Positions 49,657 through 61,153 of a stretch of 64,000 nucleotides of DNA are shown here, piece by piece. The stretch comes from Negadavirga shengliensis. Its GTDB lineage: Bacteria; Bacteroidota; Bacteroidia; Cytophagales; Cyclobacteriaceae. Location: contig NZ_JBHSJJ010000005.1 in NCBI RefSeq assembly GCF_042652345.1, positions 186,001-250,000 of the forward strand, read 5' to 3'. The translations under genes were made by a program, and so were the position numbers. Positions within the stretch are counted from its first letter, which is position 1; every line of letters begins with the position of its first letter. Under the pieces are notes generated by a model. The model was not told the DNA's origin. It did not search any database and saw nothing but the letters and a program-made list of their open reading frames with translations.

Positions 49657-52600
49657 CCTTTAATCGCACCAAGTGGAATTGAAATGGAATGGAAAGAAGT
49701 CATGAACAATGGTATGGTCAGACCTTTAATCGCACCAAGTGGAATTGAAATTCTGGTAGCTGCATCACGTTATGCACAAGCACTAACCCTTTAATCGCAC
49801 CAAGTGGAATTGAAATTCACGACCAACTTGATTTACTGCTGATCTAACAAATCCTTTAATCGCACCAAGTGGAATTGAAATCGGAGTTCACGGATCACTT
49901 CACGGCTCTGTGTGCCGGCCTTTAATCGCACCAAGTGGAATTGAAATGAAGCTCATTCCGATTGCGAAAAGCTGTGTTACAAGCCTTTAATCGCACCAAG
50001 TGGAATTGAAATTTGATTAAAAACCTGCCCGCTGGCGCGGCTCCTGATTCCTTTAATCGCACCAAGTGGAATTGAAATTAGACCGGCCCATCGATTTTTT
50101 CAACGACCGAAAACCTTTAATCGCACCAAGTGGAATTGAAATTGGTCGATGAACCAATTTTTCATTAACCGAAATTCACCTTTAATCGCACCAAGTGGAA
50201 TTGAAATTCAACTAACCAACATTCGCCATATTTACCATCAATACCTTTAATCGCACCAAGTGGAATTGAAATTCGGTACCACTTTACCGGATTGTACCCC
50301 GTCTTCCTCCTTTAATCGCACCAAGTGGAATTGAAATGATATGGGACGGCTTGTCTTCATAACCGATACCCAGCCTTTAATCGCACCAAGTGGAATTGAA
50401 ATGAAAATCGGTCTATGTGGCCGATACGGGAAGAGAATCCTTTAATCGCACCAAGTGGAATTGAAATTTCAGCCACGTTTTCATCTTCTGAAATTAAGGT
50501 CAGCCTTTAATCGCACCAAGTGGAATTGAAATTTGAAAACAAAATGAACTATGACGAAATGATAGTACCTTTAATCGCACCAAGTGGAATTGAAATCGAC
50601 AAAGAAGAGGCGATAGCAGCTGGAATCAAAAACCTTTAATCGCACCAAGTGGAATTGAAATGAAATTCTACCAGTGCACCCTCATGACATTCAACGGCCT
50701 TTAATCGCACCAAGTGGAATTGAAATTTGCGTGTTGCGAATACCCTTCAAACAGGGACCAATCCTTTAATCGCACCAAGTGGAATTGAAATTTCGGATCC
50801 TGTCCACCAAACGGGTTTTCCTAAAGTCCTTTAATCGCACCAAGTGGAATTGAAATAAGGATCCGTCGGGGTTTATCCTTCCCTCAGGTCCTCCTTTAAT
50901 CGCACCAAGTGGAATTGAAATATGTTCACATAAACCCCGTCCTCTCCCTTTTTACCCCCTTTAATCGCACCAAGTGGAATTGAAATCCTTGGACTTGAAA
51001 GCGAGACAACGGTATTCGCGTTCCTTTAATCGCACCAAGTGGAATTGAAATACCGATCTTAAGTAACGCTCTCCGCTCAGGTGGATGCCTTTAATCGCAC
51101 CAAGTGGAATTGAAATTCATCCGGATAACCCAAATCAGATGGTTTTTCCAAACCTTTAATCGCACCAAGTGGAATTGAAATTAGAGATACCGATAGACCC
51201 TATGTCTATTTTTTACGCCTTTAATCGCACCAAGTGGAATTGAAATACAGATGACGCCGTTGAGGTTCTGGAAGCTGTAGAGCCTTTAATCGCACCAAGT
51301 GGAATTGAAATATATCGTTATGTCTGGGGCTGAGTGGTCACATTTGCCCTTTAATCGCACCAAGTGGAATTGAAATCGTGGAACACCCATCTAACCTATC
51401 TTAAATCTGTTTCCTTTAATCGCACCAAGTGGAATTGAAATTTGGGTACTGTGTTCGGAGACCTATCCTGTTTTCATCCTTTAATCGCACCAAGTGGAAT
51501 TGAAATGGTACCAGGGAAAGCAGCTGACAAAAACCCGCACCCCCTTTAATCGCACCAAGTGGAATTGAAATTGTATATGATCGTCACGGTATAATTGACA
51601 CACTTGGCCTTTAATCGCACCAAGTGGAATTGAAATTCACATTCAGATCACTTGCGGCCTCCCCCAGGTCCCCTTTAATCGCACCAAGTGGAATTGAAAT
51701 CAGATTGCCGCACACAGTTTGAAATCGATGAAGATACCTTTAATCGCACCAAGTGGAATTGAAATAAACCGCTACAGACGCCATGCCTATTCAGACAAGC
51801 AACCTTTAATCGCACCAAGTGGAATTGAAATATGATACCAGCCGGGCGGACGAACTGGAACTGGCGACCTTTAATCGCACCAAGTGGAATTGAAATGATT
51901 TAGGGAGAAAATGGAGAAGGAATATTTTTCCACCTTTAATCGCACCAAGTGGAATTGAAATTCTGTATAGGAAATGCTGCACCGCATAGTCAGCGAACCT
52001 TTAATCGCACCAAGTGGAATTGAAATAACAGACGGTGAATGGCTGATCCGTATGAGCAATAACCTTTAATCGCACCAAGTGGAATTGAAATTAGTCTTCA
52101 TCGTATGTATCCCAAAAAAGTTTGTCCGCCTTTAATCGCACCAAGTGGAATTGAAATAGGCCGGAAAATACCTGGTGGATAAATCCAAGCCGGCCTTTAA
52201 TCGCACCAAGTGGAATTGAAATTATTCAAGGGCGGTCCTGAACTGGAAGTACTGGTAACCTTTAATCGCACCAAGTGGAATTGAAATGCCGCTAAGGATA
52301 GCGGTGGATTGGGGCAGTCACATCCTTTAATCGCACCAAGTGGAATTGAAATTAATTTGCTTATATTGCAAGTATATTGGATTCAGTACCTTTAATCGCA
52401 CCAAGTGGAATTGAAATTGCCTTAGCACCTCCTAAAGACTTTCAATGTTCACGCCTTTAATCGCACCAAGTGGAATTGAAATTTGATGGCTACATTCTCT
52501 CATGCTTACATAACCACCCTTTAATCGCACCAAGTGGAATTGAAATTGTTCATGACCACTCCGATGGCCTACCACAACAACGCCTTTAATCGCACCAAGT

Positions 52601-55600
52601 GGAATTGAAATAGGAACAGGAGGCAGCGGAAGAAGCAACGGTGCCGGCCTTTAATCGCACCAAGTGGAATTGAAATTTGTAAAGAATATTACAAACCATT
52701 ACAGCGATAATACCTTTAATCGCACCAAGTGGAATTGAAATGAAATTAGCAGTCCTACTGTTAGGATTTCTCAGATGCCTTTAATCGCACCAAGTGGAAT
52801 TGAAATTCGTTTCTTCCCACTCTTTCTTGTGTTGTTCAAGTCCTTTAATCGCACCAAGTGGAATTGAAATTGCCTTCCGAAAACACGGTAATTGAAGGGC
52901 GTTTCCCTTTAATCGCACCAAGTGGAATTGAAATGCGTTCCCAATGCGATTACTGTTAACATTTTTACATTCCTTTAATCGCACCAAGTGGAATTGAAAT
53001 TAGACAAGATTAGGGTTTAAGCCTGCTTCCTGCAAGCCTTTAATCGCACCAAGTGGAATTGAAATTGAATCATTTCGACATGGGCCTATATAATACACCT
53101 GCCTTTAATCGCACCAAGTGGAATTGAAATCCTCAAAGCGATGACGATAGAGAGTGGGAAGATTACCCTTTAATCGCACCAAGTGGAATTGAAATTGTTT
53201 TTATTTATGAAGCGACGCTTCGGTCAGCTCCCTTTAATCGCACCAAGTGGAATTGAAATAGGAATTTAGCTCCTTTATCAGAAATATTGGGTACACCTTT
53301 AATCGCACCAAGTGGAATTGAAATAATGTTGGGCCTTCTTCACATTCATAATCCTCACATCCTTTAATCGCACCAAGTGGAATTGAAATTCAATGTAGGC
53401 AATCCCGGCAGTAAAACGGTTCCACCTTTAATCGCACCAAGTGGAATTGAAATTGAAAACCAAGGTTATGATAATATCAGAGGCAATGCCTTTAATCGCA
53501 CCAAGTGGAATTGAAATGAAACACTCATAGAGAAGATAAAAGAAGTTGACATACCTTTAATCGCACCAAGTGGAATTGAAATCTGTCTTGCTGGTCTCCG
53601 AAGCCCCAGCCGCGGCAATCCTTTAATCGCACCAAGTGGAATTGAAATTCAACGACCAAAGCCTATATGTTTTGGTGGTGTTTACCTTTAATCGCACCAA
53701 GTGGAATTGAAATAGATGATTTCTGTATCACCGGAAGCGTGTATTCCTCCTTTAATCGCACCAAGTGGAATTGAAATTAGTTTTTGTATAGGTGTCATGG
53801 CCCCATTTTACCGCCTTTAATCGCACCAAGTGGAATTGAAATGTGTAACACCGTCTGCTTCACAAGACGCAATTATTTCCTTTAATCGCACCAAGTGGAA
53901 TTGAAATGTGTAACACCGTCTGCTTCACAAGACGCAATTATTTCCTTTAATCGCACCAAGTGGAATTGAAATGGTAATGCAGTCGGATTGACTGAAGTTT
54001 ACGTCCTTCCTTTAATCGCACCAAGTGGAATTGAAATACAGCATCACCGGACAAGTTATTTTGGGATACTTACCTTTAATCGCACCAAGTGGAATTGAAA
54101 TAAAGGTGGTCAGGTTTACGGATGACAATGGCGATGTCCTTTAATCGCACCAAGTGGAATTGAAATAGTTACAAAGAACCTTATTGCAAGAGCAAAAACA
54201 GACCTTTAATCGCACCAAGTGGAATTGAAATTAATTCAACCGGCTTGCCCTTAAATGGCCCGACACTCCTTTAATCGCACCAAGTGGAATTGAAATCAAG
54301 GGAAGGGCTTGGTGGTGGGACGAATATTCAACCTTTAATCGCACCAAGTGGAATTGAAATGTCATTGCTGCCATTGTTATATACTTCATGGCTTTTCCTT
54401 TAATCGCACCAAGTGGAATTGAAATCCGTCTATTATGTTGTGCGGCTCAGGCACAAGATAACCTTTAATCGCACCAAGTGGAATTGAAATTTGACTCTAG
54501 TTCTTTATACACACCCTCAACAAACTCCTTTAATCGCACCAAGTGGAATTGAAATATAAATGATAAAAAAAAGCTTATTCATAAATTTTTCCTTTAATCG
54601 CACCAAGTGGAATTGAAATGAATGATGGCACAGGTTCATTTAAATGGTTCCCTAACCTTTAATCGCACCAAGTGGAATTGAAATAATCGAAACCACTACC
54701 CCGATCAGGGAGGTATCGGACCTTTAATCGCACCAAGTGGAATTGAAATTCATAGCTTTGATACAGAGACATTAAACAATGTCCTCCTTTAATCGCACCA
54801 AGTGGAATTGAAATATTTTGTCGTCTTCGGAATCCTTCACTTTGTTGTGGCCTTTAATCGCACCAAGTGGAATTGAAATTCATTTTTGAAAGCGTTTTTT
54901 CCGCGTCTTGGTCTACCTTTAATCGCACCAAGTGGAATTGAAATGCAACTGACGAATAACAGGAATTATATTCATAGCTCCTTTAATCGCACCAAGTGGA
55001 ATTGAAATAAGACGACAAAATAGGGCATTACATGAAAGAGTATGCCTTTAATCGCACCAAGTGGAATTGAAATACAGGAATATGTCTGAATTAGAAGTGG
55101 AACCCATGCCCTTTAATCGCACCAAGTGGAATTGAAATATTCTTAGATAGGTTTCGTCAAGGGATTCAAATTTCCCTTTAATCGCACCAAGTGGAATTGA
55201 AATCGCTGTACGGGCGGACCGGACGTTGACGATAGGTTCCCTTTAATCGCACCAAGTGGAATTGAAATCTGAAAGTCTATGAGTGGTGTGAGCGACTGCA
55301 TAAACCTTTAATCGCACCAAGTGGAATTGAAATAAGCCAAATTTGTACAATGTTAAAGGGGGAGGAACCCTTTAATCGCACCAAGTGGAATTGAAATTTG
55401 GCGGTATGATGGTTGTTGGCCAACTGGACCAGCCCTTTAATCGCACCAAGTGGAATTGAAATATTTTGAAAATAGAAAATCTATGAATTTACCGTTTACC
55501 TTTAATCGCACCAAGTGGAATTGAAATTTGCTTTCGAACGGGAGTTTATACAAATTCCCGTCTCCTTTAATCGCACCAAGTGGAATTGAAATTCAGTTAT

Positions 55601-58183
55601 AAATAATGGAGCATCTATTGCATCAATTCCTTTAATCGCACCAAGTGGAATTGAAATTTGTATCTGACGTGGCAAACCCAATTCCTTTTTACCCTTTAAT
55701 CGCACCAAGTGGAATTGAAATTAAGAATGAACTATCTAATTACATAGAAAAAAAGGACCTTTAATCGCACCAAGTGGAATTGAAATGACTTAATATAGAC
55801 AGTGTTATTTCCTTTGAATCGTTCCTTTAATCGCACCAAGTGGAATTGAAATTTGATCATTCATGTCAGCAATCCTATGTGCATCCCTCCTTTAATCGCA
55901 CCAAGTGGAATTGAAATTGGTTTGTGCATACTGGTTGTATTCATTCCTTAAGTCCTTTAATCGCACCAAGTGGAATTGAAATTTATGTGTAAGGCTTTGC
56001 TTAGTTTTTCCTCAAGCCCTTTAATCGCACCAAGTGGAATTGAAATGGTAAAGGGTGAAATGATTGATTCATTCCAGAATGGCCTTTAATCGCACCAAGT
56101 GGAATTGAAATAACCCTATTTCAAGATAGGTTTGATAATCATTTTCCTCCTTTAATCGCACCAAGTGGAATTGAAATTACCCCGCCGGTCTGTTATTCAG
56201 GCCGGTTTTTTTGCCTTTAATCGCACCAAGTGGAATTGAAATCAAAGGATCTAACACCGTGCTTTTCTGCCAGTTTACCTTTAATCGCACCAAGTGGAAT
56301 TGAAATATGGTTAGTTGCTAAACAATACTTTGAGGACAACTTCCTTTAATCGCACCAAGTGGAATTGAAATAGAGTTGTTCCTTCGAGACCTTGAAAAGA
56401 CCGGATTCCTTTAATCGCACCAAGTGGAATTGAAATCGGTGACGGTTGCGGCCATAAAATCAGCCACCCCCTCCTTTAATCGCACCAAGTGGAATTGAAA
56501 TCAATTTTTCAGGACATAATCCCAAATATCATCAGCACCTTTAATCGCACCAAGTGGAATTGAAATTACGAAAAGAATACCTCTTTCTTGTTATGATAGT
56601 AACCTTTAATCGCACCAAGTGGAATTGAAATACACCGTTTTGATAGCTGAATCTAATACGGTTTTTCACCTTTAATCGCACCAAGTGGAATTGAAATCGG
56701 CCAAGCCCGTACACCGGATTTTGGAAATAGAGGCCTTTAATCGCACCAAGTGGAATTGAAATAATGTTAAGATTTCACAGATGCCTAACCAAATTAGGCC
56801 TTTAATCGCACCAAGTGGAATTGAAATACGGGGTTTTGCAATTGCTTCAGGTTACAAGTATTGCCTTTAATCGCACCAAGTGGAATTGAAATTACGGTGG
56901 TTTTGGCTCATTGTCTGTCCGTTGAGGGCCTTTAATCGCACCAAGTGGAATTGAAATATCGCATGCTCAAAGCGATTGCTGCTGAATGCGGAACCTTTAA
57001 TCGCACCAAGTGGAATTGAAATTCGCCAGACGATGTGCTTCCCGCAAACCGGTAGCGTCCTTTAATCGCACCAAGTGGAATTGAAATTGGTGTAGATCTT
57101 GTTTACCAGGTGGTGCATCTGCTCCCTTTAATCGCACCAAGTGGAATTGAAATATCATATCTCGTTTTCTGGCAATCCCACTTCCGACACCTTTAATCGC
57201 ACCAAGTGGAATTGAAATCATACTTGAGCGTGGTGTCTAACTTCTTATGACCGACCTTTAATCGCACCAAGTGGAATTGAAATCTCATAGACTTTCAGCG
57301 GATTTTGTACATTCGACTGCCTTTAATCGCACCAAGTGGAATTGAAATTTACGATCTCCACTTTTATTCCCCGTTGCTTCAACCCTTTAATCGCACCAAG
57401 TGGAATTGAAATCGGCTTTTTCACACCTCACTTTTAATGATTCCTGCTTCCTTTAATCGCACCAAGTGGAATTGAAATGAGATACAGAAAACCCTGATTT
57501 TTGAAAAACTACTGCCTTTAATCGCACCAAGTGGAATTGAAATGTAGAAATACTATTGACGTGGCTTGGGACCGTGGGACCTTTAATCGCACCAAGTGGA
57601 ATTGAAATTTGGAAATCACCCAATCCCCTATTTCAAAAAAAATACCTTTAATCGCACCAAGTGGAATTGAAATAACAGACCATCAAAACGGCCAGCACAG
57701 GGGAGGCGACCTTTAATCGCACCAAGTGGAATTGAAATTCTTTTCGACTTTTTCGGCCCTTTCGATCTGGCCATCCTTTAATCGCACCAAGTGGAATTGA
57801 AATATTATTGAAGCAATAGGAAATGAACTGGGCGTGTTCCTTTAATCGCACCAAGTGGAATTGAAATGCGTTGTCAGCCGGGCAACCTTTTACCGTTACA
57901 TGTCCTTTAATCGCACCAAGTGGAATTGAAATTCCGCCAAGACTACCCGAAAACCTTAATAAATCTTCCTTTAATCGCACCAAGTGGAATTGAAATGAAA
58001 CGATGCGGTGCAAAACGTTTCGTTTGTCGGCATCCTTTAATCGCACCAAGTGGAATTGAAATGGAGACTTGGATAGAAGATTCCAGGTGGGAATCGTGCC
58101 TTTAATCGCACCAAGTGGAATTGAAATCAACAAGGTGAACGACGCGGAACAGGATAAAATCGGCCTTTAATCGCACCAAGTGG
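49657..58183 (+). CRISPR. Type I-B-like CRISPR array, 131 full repeats plus a truncated last repeat
   Basis: The 29-bp repeat begins CCTTTAATCGCACCAAGTGG and ends GGAATTGAAAT. I counted 131 complete copies (first 49657-49685, last complete 58099-58127) and a 20-bp truncated copy at 58164-58183, which defines the distal end; the count may be off by one. Spacers are 35-37 bp, mostly 36. Repeats show essentially no variation until the last. The ATTGAAAT 3' end fits the 8-nt crRNA handle of type I-B and sets transcription as plus strand from the leader. Open frames read through the repeats are artefacts. Confidence 0.99.
53843..53943 (+). repeat. Tandem duplicated spacer (spacers 65 and 66)
   Basis: The 36-bp spacer at 53843-53878 (GTGTAACACCGTCTGCTTCA...) is repeated exactly at 53908-53943 with one repeat between, the product of a one-unit duplication. 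Confidence 0.95.
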
Positions 58184-58978
58184 CCCTTCGACTTCGCTCA
58201 GGACCCCAGGCGTTGCCCTTTAATCGAGGCAATATGAATGGATCTCATCAAAATCACCCCATCACAAGATCACCGATTTTTAATTGTGACAAGTGGCATC
58301 GAAATTGGCCCTTCGACTTCGCTCAGGACCCCAGGCGTTGCCCGTTAATCGAGGCAATAGGAATGGGAAGATCTGATCAAAATCTCCAAATCACAAGATC
58401 ATAGATTTTTAATTGTGACAAGTGGCATCGAAATGGTCCTTCGGCTCCGCTCAGGACCTCGCTCAGGACCCCAGGCGTTGCCCTTTAATTGAGGCAATAG
58501 GAATGGGAAGATCTGATCAAAATCTCCAAATCACAAGATCATAGATTTTTAATTGTGACAAGTGGCATCGAAATGGTCCTTCGGCTCCGCTCAGGACCTC
58601 GTTCAGGACCCCAGGCGTTGCCCGTTAATCGAGGCAATAGGAATGGGAAGATCTGATCAAAATCACCCCATCACAAGATCACCGATTTTTAATTGTGACA
58701 AGTGGCATCGAAATTGGTCCTTCGGCTCCGCTCAGGACCTCGCTCAGGACCCCAGGCGTTGCCCTTTGACCGAGGCAGTACGAATGGGAAAGCTCTCATC
58801 AAAATCACCCCATCACAAGATCACCGATTTTTAATTGTGACAAGTGGCATCGAAATTGGTCCTTCGGCTCCGCTCAGGACCTCGCTCAGGACCCCAAGCG
58901 CTGCCCTTTGACCGAGGCAGTACGAATGGGAAAGCTCTCATCAAAATCACCCCATCACAAGATCACCGATTTTGATCG
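58184..58978 (+). repeat. Decayed, tandemly amplified CRISPR tail
   Basis: Six copies of a 129-142 bp unit follow the truncated repeat. Each contains a REP-like CTTCG-ACTTCGCTCAGGACC segment, a pseudo-repeat beginning CCTTTAATCGAGGCAATAGG, an ATCAC-rich stretch, and a second pseudo-repeat ending ACAAGTGGCATCGAAAT (21 of 29 positions match the array repeat). Second pseudo-repeats end at 58305, 58434, 58574, 58714 and 58856. The last unit is cut at about 58978. No gene is supported. Confidence 0.85.
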
Positions 58979-59065
58979 TCAAAAAATAATTAAGTGGCTG
59001 GTTTTGAGTTTGATAATTTCATGGGTATTGGTTAAATTAGGATATAAACCAAACCATTACCTGTT

Positions 59066-59638
59066 ATGAACCCCAAAGCCATACTCCCACTGAAATCCAT
59101 AATCTTGCTGCTTGTCGTGTTAATGATGCCCTTACAGATCCTGTTTGCGCAAAGTCCGGATGGATTGGAAGGCATGCAGATGCCTGGGTTTAAGCTGTCT
59201 GACCTTCAAGGCAATGAGGTCAATTCAAAATCTTTCCAGGGAAATTACCTCGTAATCCATATTGCCACTACCTGGTGCCCTTTTTGTAATGCAGAGGCCC
59301 CCTATTTGGAGCAATTAAACCAGGAATACAAAGACAGGAATGTCGAGGTGCTGATCATAGATGTAAAGGAACCCAAAGAGCTGGTTCAAGACAAACTTCA
59401 GAACCGGTTTAACCTCAGCTTTCCGGTCTTGCTTGACCCTGACGGGACCGTGGCAGCCAGCTTTGCCCCAGAGGACGTCCTTCCTGATCTTGCCCGCGAT
59501 GAAGTCATGCTCGCATCCAATATACTGGTAGACCCGGAAGGGAAAATCCAATTCCTTTCTTTGCTTGATTCGAAAAATTTTGATGCGAAGCTGGTAGGTT
59601 TAAGAGCAAAACTGGATGCGTTACTTGCTGACCAATAA
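59066..59638 (+). CDS. TlpA-like periplasmic thioredoxin/redoxin
   Basis: A 190-aa exported thioredoxin-fold protein. A signal peptide (IILLLVVLMMPLQILFAQ) is followed by MPGFKLSDLQGNEVNSKSFQGNYLVIHIATTWCPFCNAEAPYLEQL, with the redox pair in WCPFC. The cis-proline region is near EVMLASNILVDPEGKI. It probably reduces or oxidises envelope thiols. The next gene, DsbD-N-like, overlaps it by 23 bp, suggesting a shared thiol-redox function. Confidence 0.88.
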   Translation: MNPKAILPLKSIILLLVVLMMPLQILFAQSPDGLEGMQMPGFKLSDLQGNEVNSKSFQGNYLVIHIATTWCPFCNAEAPYLEQLNQEYKDRNVEVLIIDVKEPKELVQDKLQNRFNLSFPVLLDPDGTVAASFAPEDVLPDLARDEVMLASNILVDPEGKIQFLSLLDSKNFDAKLVGLRAKLDALLADQ

Positions 59639-60098
59639 TTTATTGCTTTGGCTGTTCCTTTTCCTGCACAGTCCCTTTCCTGTTCAAGATCAGGAACCTG
59701 CATTTGTTAGGGTAAACGGTGAAATGGAATTTCAGGTCACCCCTGGTGAAGAAACCCATCTAAAGCTTTTTTTCCGTATCCGGGAAAACTTCCATATCCA
59801 GGCAAACCGGGTCAACAACGAAAACCTGATCCCCTCTGTTTTGTCCGTGGACGGTGCCGGTGAAATGGCCATCGGTGAACCTGTTTTTCCAAAAGGACAT
59901 GAATTCAGAATGGACGGTGTCGAAGAACCTCTATATGTTTACAGCGAGTTGCTGGAAGTCGTGGTGCCCATCAAAACAGAAAAACACCATAAGGGCGAAT
60001 TTCCACTAAAGGGGAAGCTGCATTACCAGCCCTGTGACGCCACAAAATGTTATTTTCCCCGGGATCTCGATTTTGTCATCAGGGTGCATGTGCAGTGA
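59616..60098 (+). CDS. DsbD N-terminal domain-like protein
   Basis: A 160-aa exported protein with signal sequence LLLWLFLFLHSPFPVQDQ. The remainder resembles the alpha domain of DsbD: LKLFFRIRENFHIQANRV, FPKGHEFRMDG, and the cysteine pair in QPCDATKCYFPRDLDFVI, matching the C-x-x-x-x-C-x-x-P pattern. In DsbD this domain passes electrons to periplasmic partners. There is no membrane domain here, so it is a stand-alone module. The ATG at 59616 overlaps the upstream TlpA-like gene. Confidence 0.75.
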   Translation: MRYLLTNNLLLWLFLFLHSPFPVQDQEPAFVRVNGEMEFQVTPGEETHLKLFFRIRENFHIQANRVNNENLIPSVLSVDGAGEMAIGEPVFPKGHEFRMDGVEEPLYVYSELLEVVVPIKTEKHHKGEFPLKGKLHYQPCDATKCYFPRDLDFVIRVHVQ

Positions 60099-60122
60099 CA
60101 ACGTCCGGAAAGACCCTTGTGC

Positions 60123-61064
60123 TTAATTGTTCATGATCTCTTGAATCTCGCGGTAAATTTTTTCCGTCTCCGGAACGGGAATGCCCAATTCCCCGCCATA
60201 CCGTACAATCGCGCCGGCAAATAAATCCAATTCATTGGATGCCTTTTTGGAACGGATATCCAGTTGAAGGGAAGTGGGGGTGTGGTACGGAAAAGCGGCG
60301 GCTTTCTGAAAGGTAAGTCCGGTGATGTTTTGGGGAAGAGCAATCCCCCTGTTGGCAGCAATCTGGCCGATCTCTTTCATAATGGCCATTGCCCTCTCCC
60401 GAAGGGCAGGCTCTTCGCAGACAGCCCCCATGGGTTGGTCGTATCGGGATGATATCAACCCAAAACTGGCGATAAAATAGAACTTCGTCCATATATCTGG
60501 AAACACGTCGGCTTTAAAAGCCACATCAATCCCGCAATCGGCCAAAAAATCAACCACCCAATCGGTATCCTGTCGGTGCTCTCTGGGATCCTTTCCAAGA
60601 ATGATCCTACCGGGTTTCCCCTGGTGTTCGATCACTCCTTTTTCTTTGATATGGGAGGCCACATATACGCAGGATGGCAGGACAGCGCCTGTTTCAAGTT
60701 GGTTCCTCACCCTGTCATAAATATCCACGCCATTCATCAGAGGGAGCACGACGGTATCCGGCTCCACCTTTGTCTTCAAAGCTTCACATACCTGCTCCAG
60801 GTCAAACGCTTTCACACAGATCAGGATCAAATCCTGTGGCTCCATTTCCGGAATAATTGAAAAAAGGCTATCCGGCCGGACAGCTGCGCCGGAGTTTTCA
60901 GGAGAAAGGAGGGTCAGTCCATGATCACGCACCGCCTCAAAAGTTTTCTCCCTGGCAACAAAACTGATTTTCACATCCTTGGTGTCCCGGGTTTTTTGGG
61001 TGATTTTGAAACCGAAGTATCCTCCTACACCTCCTAGGCCTATTATAGCGATCTTTTTCGTCAT
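60123..61064 (-). CDS. Ketopantoate reductase family protein
   Basis: A 313-aa NADPH-dependent reductase of the PanE/ApbA family. The dinucleotide loop is IIGLGGVGGYFGFKI at the N-terminus, the substrate/NADP block is VLPLMNGVDIYDRV, the catalytic lysine lies in VFPDIWTKFYFIASFG, and the C-terminal helix pair has SSNELDLFAGAIVRYG-like residues (here KKASNELDLFAG). It may make pantoate for CoA, but many Bacteroidota paralogues have other substrates. It lies downstream of glyS on the same strand. Confidence 0.85.
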   Translation of the reverse strand: MTKKIAIIGLGGVGGYFGFKITQKTRDTKDVKISFVAREKTFEAVRDHGLTLLSPENSGAAVRPDSLFSIIPEMEPQDLILICVKAFDLEQVCEALKTKVEPDTVVLPLMNGVDIYDRVRNQLETGAVLPSCVYVASHIKEKGVIEHQGKPGRIILGKDPREHRQDTDWVVDFLADCGIDVAFKADVFPDIWTKFYFIASFGLISSRYDQPMGAVCEEPALRERAMAIMKEIGQIAANRGIALPQNITGLTFQKAAAFPYHTPTSLQLDIRSKKASNELDLFAGAIVRYGGELGIPVPETEKIYREIQEIMNN

Positions 61065-61114
61065 TTGCTGGGGTTGACAAGTTGAAAGGTCGATGTTTTT
61101 AATCCATGGGGCAT

Positions 61115-61144
61115 AAAAAAGCCTCCCGATGCAGTCAGGAGGCT
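61115..61144 (-). terminator. Terminator of glyS
   Basis: AGCCTCC pairs with GGGAGGCT around a loop and is followed on the minus strand by TTTTTT. Confidence 0.88.
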
Positions 61145-61153
61145 GAAAAGGGC

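Noticed and set aside
50857..50957. Shared CGGGGTTTAT word (inverted) in spacers 19 and 20
   Set aside because: A 10-nt internal match not flush with spacer ends is expected several times by chance in an array this size.
54721..55008. Overlap between spacer 79 start and spacer 82 end (TCATAGCT)
   Set aside because: Only 8 nt, expected by chance among 131 spacers, and it would imply a TAT flank inconsistent with the other PAM evidence.
57648..58133. A 161-aa minus-strand frame, and similar shorter frames, running through the CRISPR array
   Set aside because: They are translations of the repeat (alternating ISIPLGAIKG and FQFHLVRLK peptides) with spacers between, not genes.
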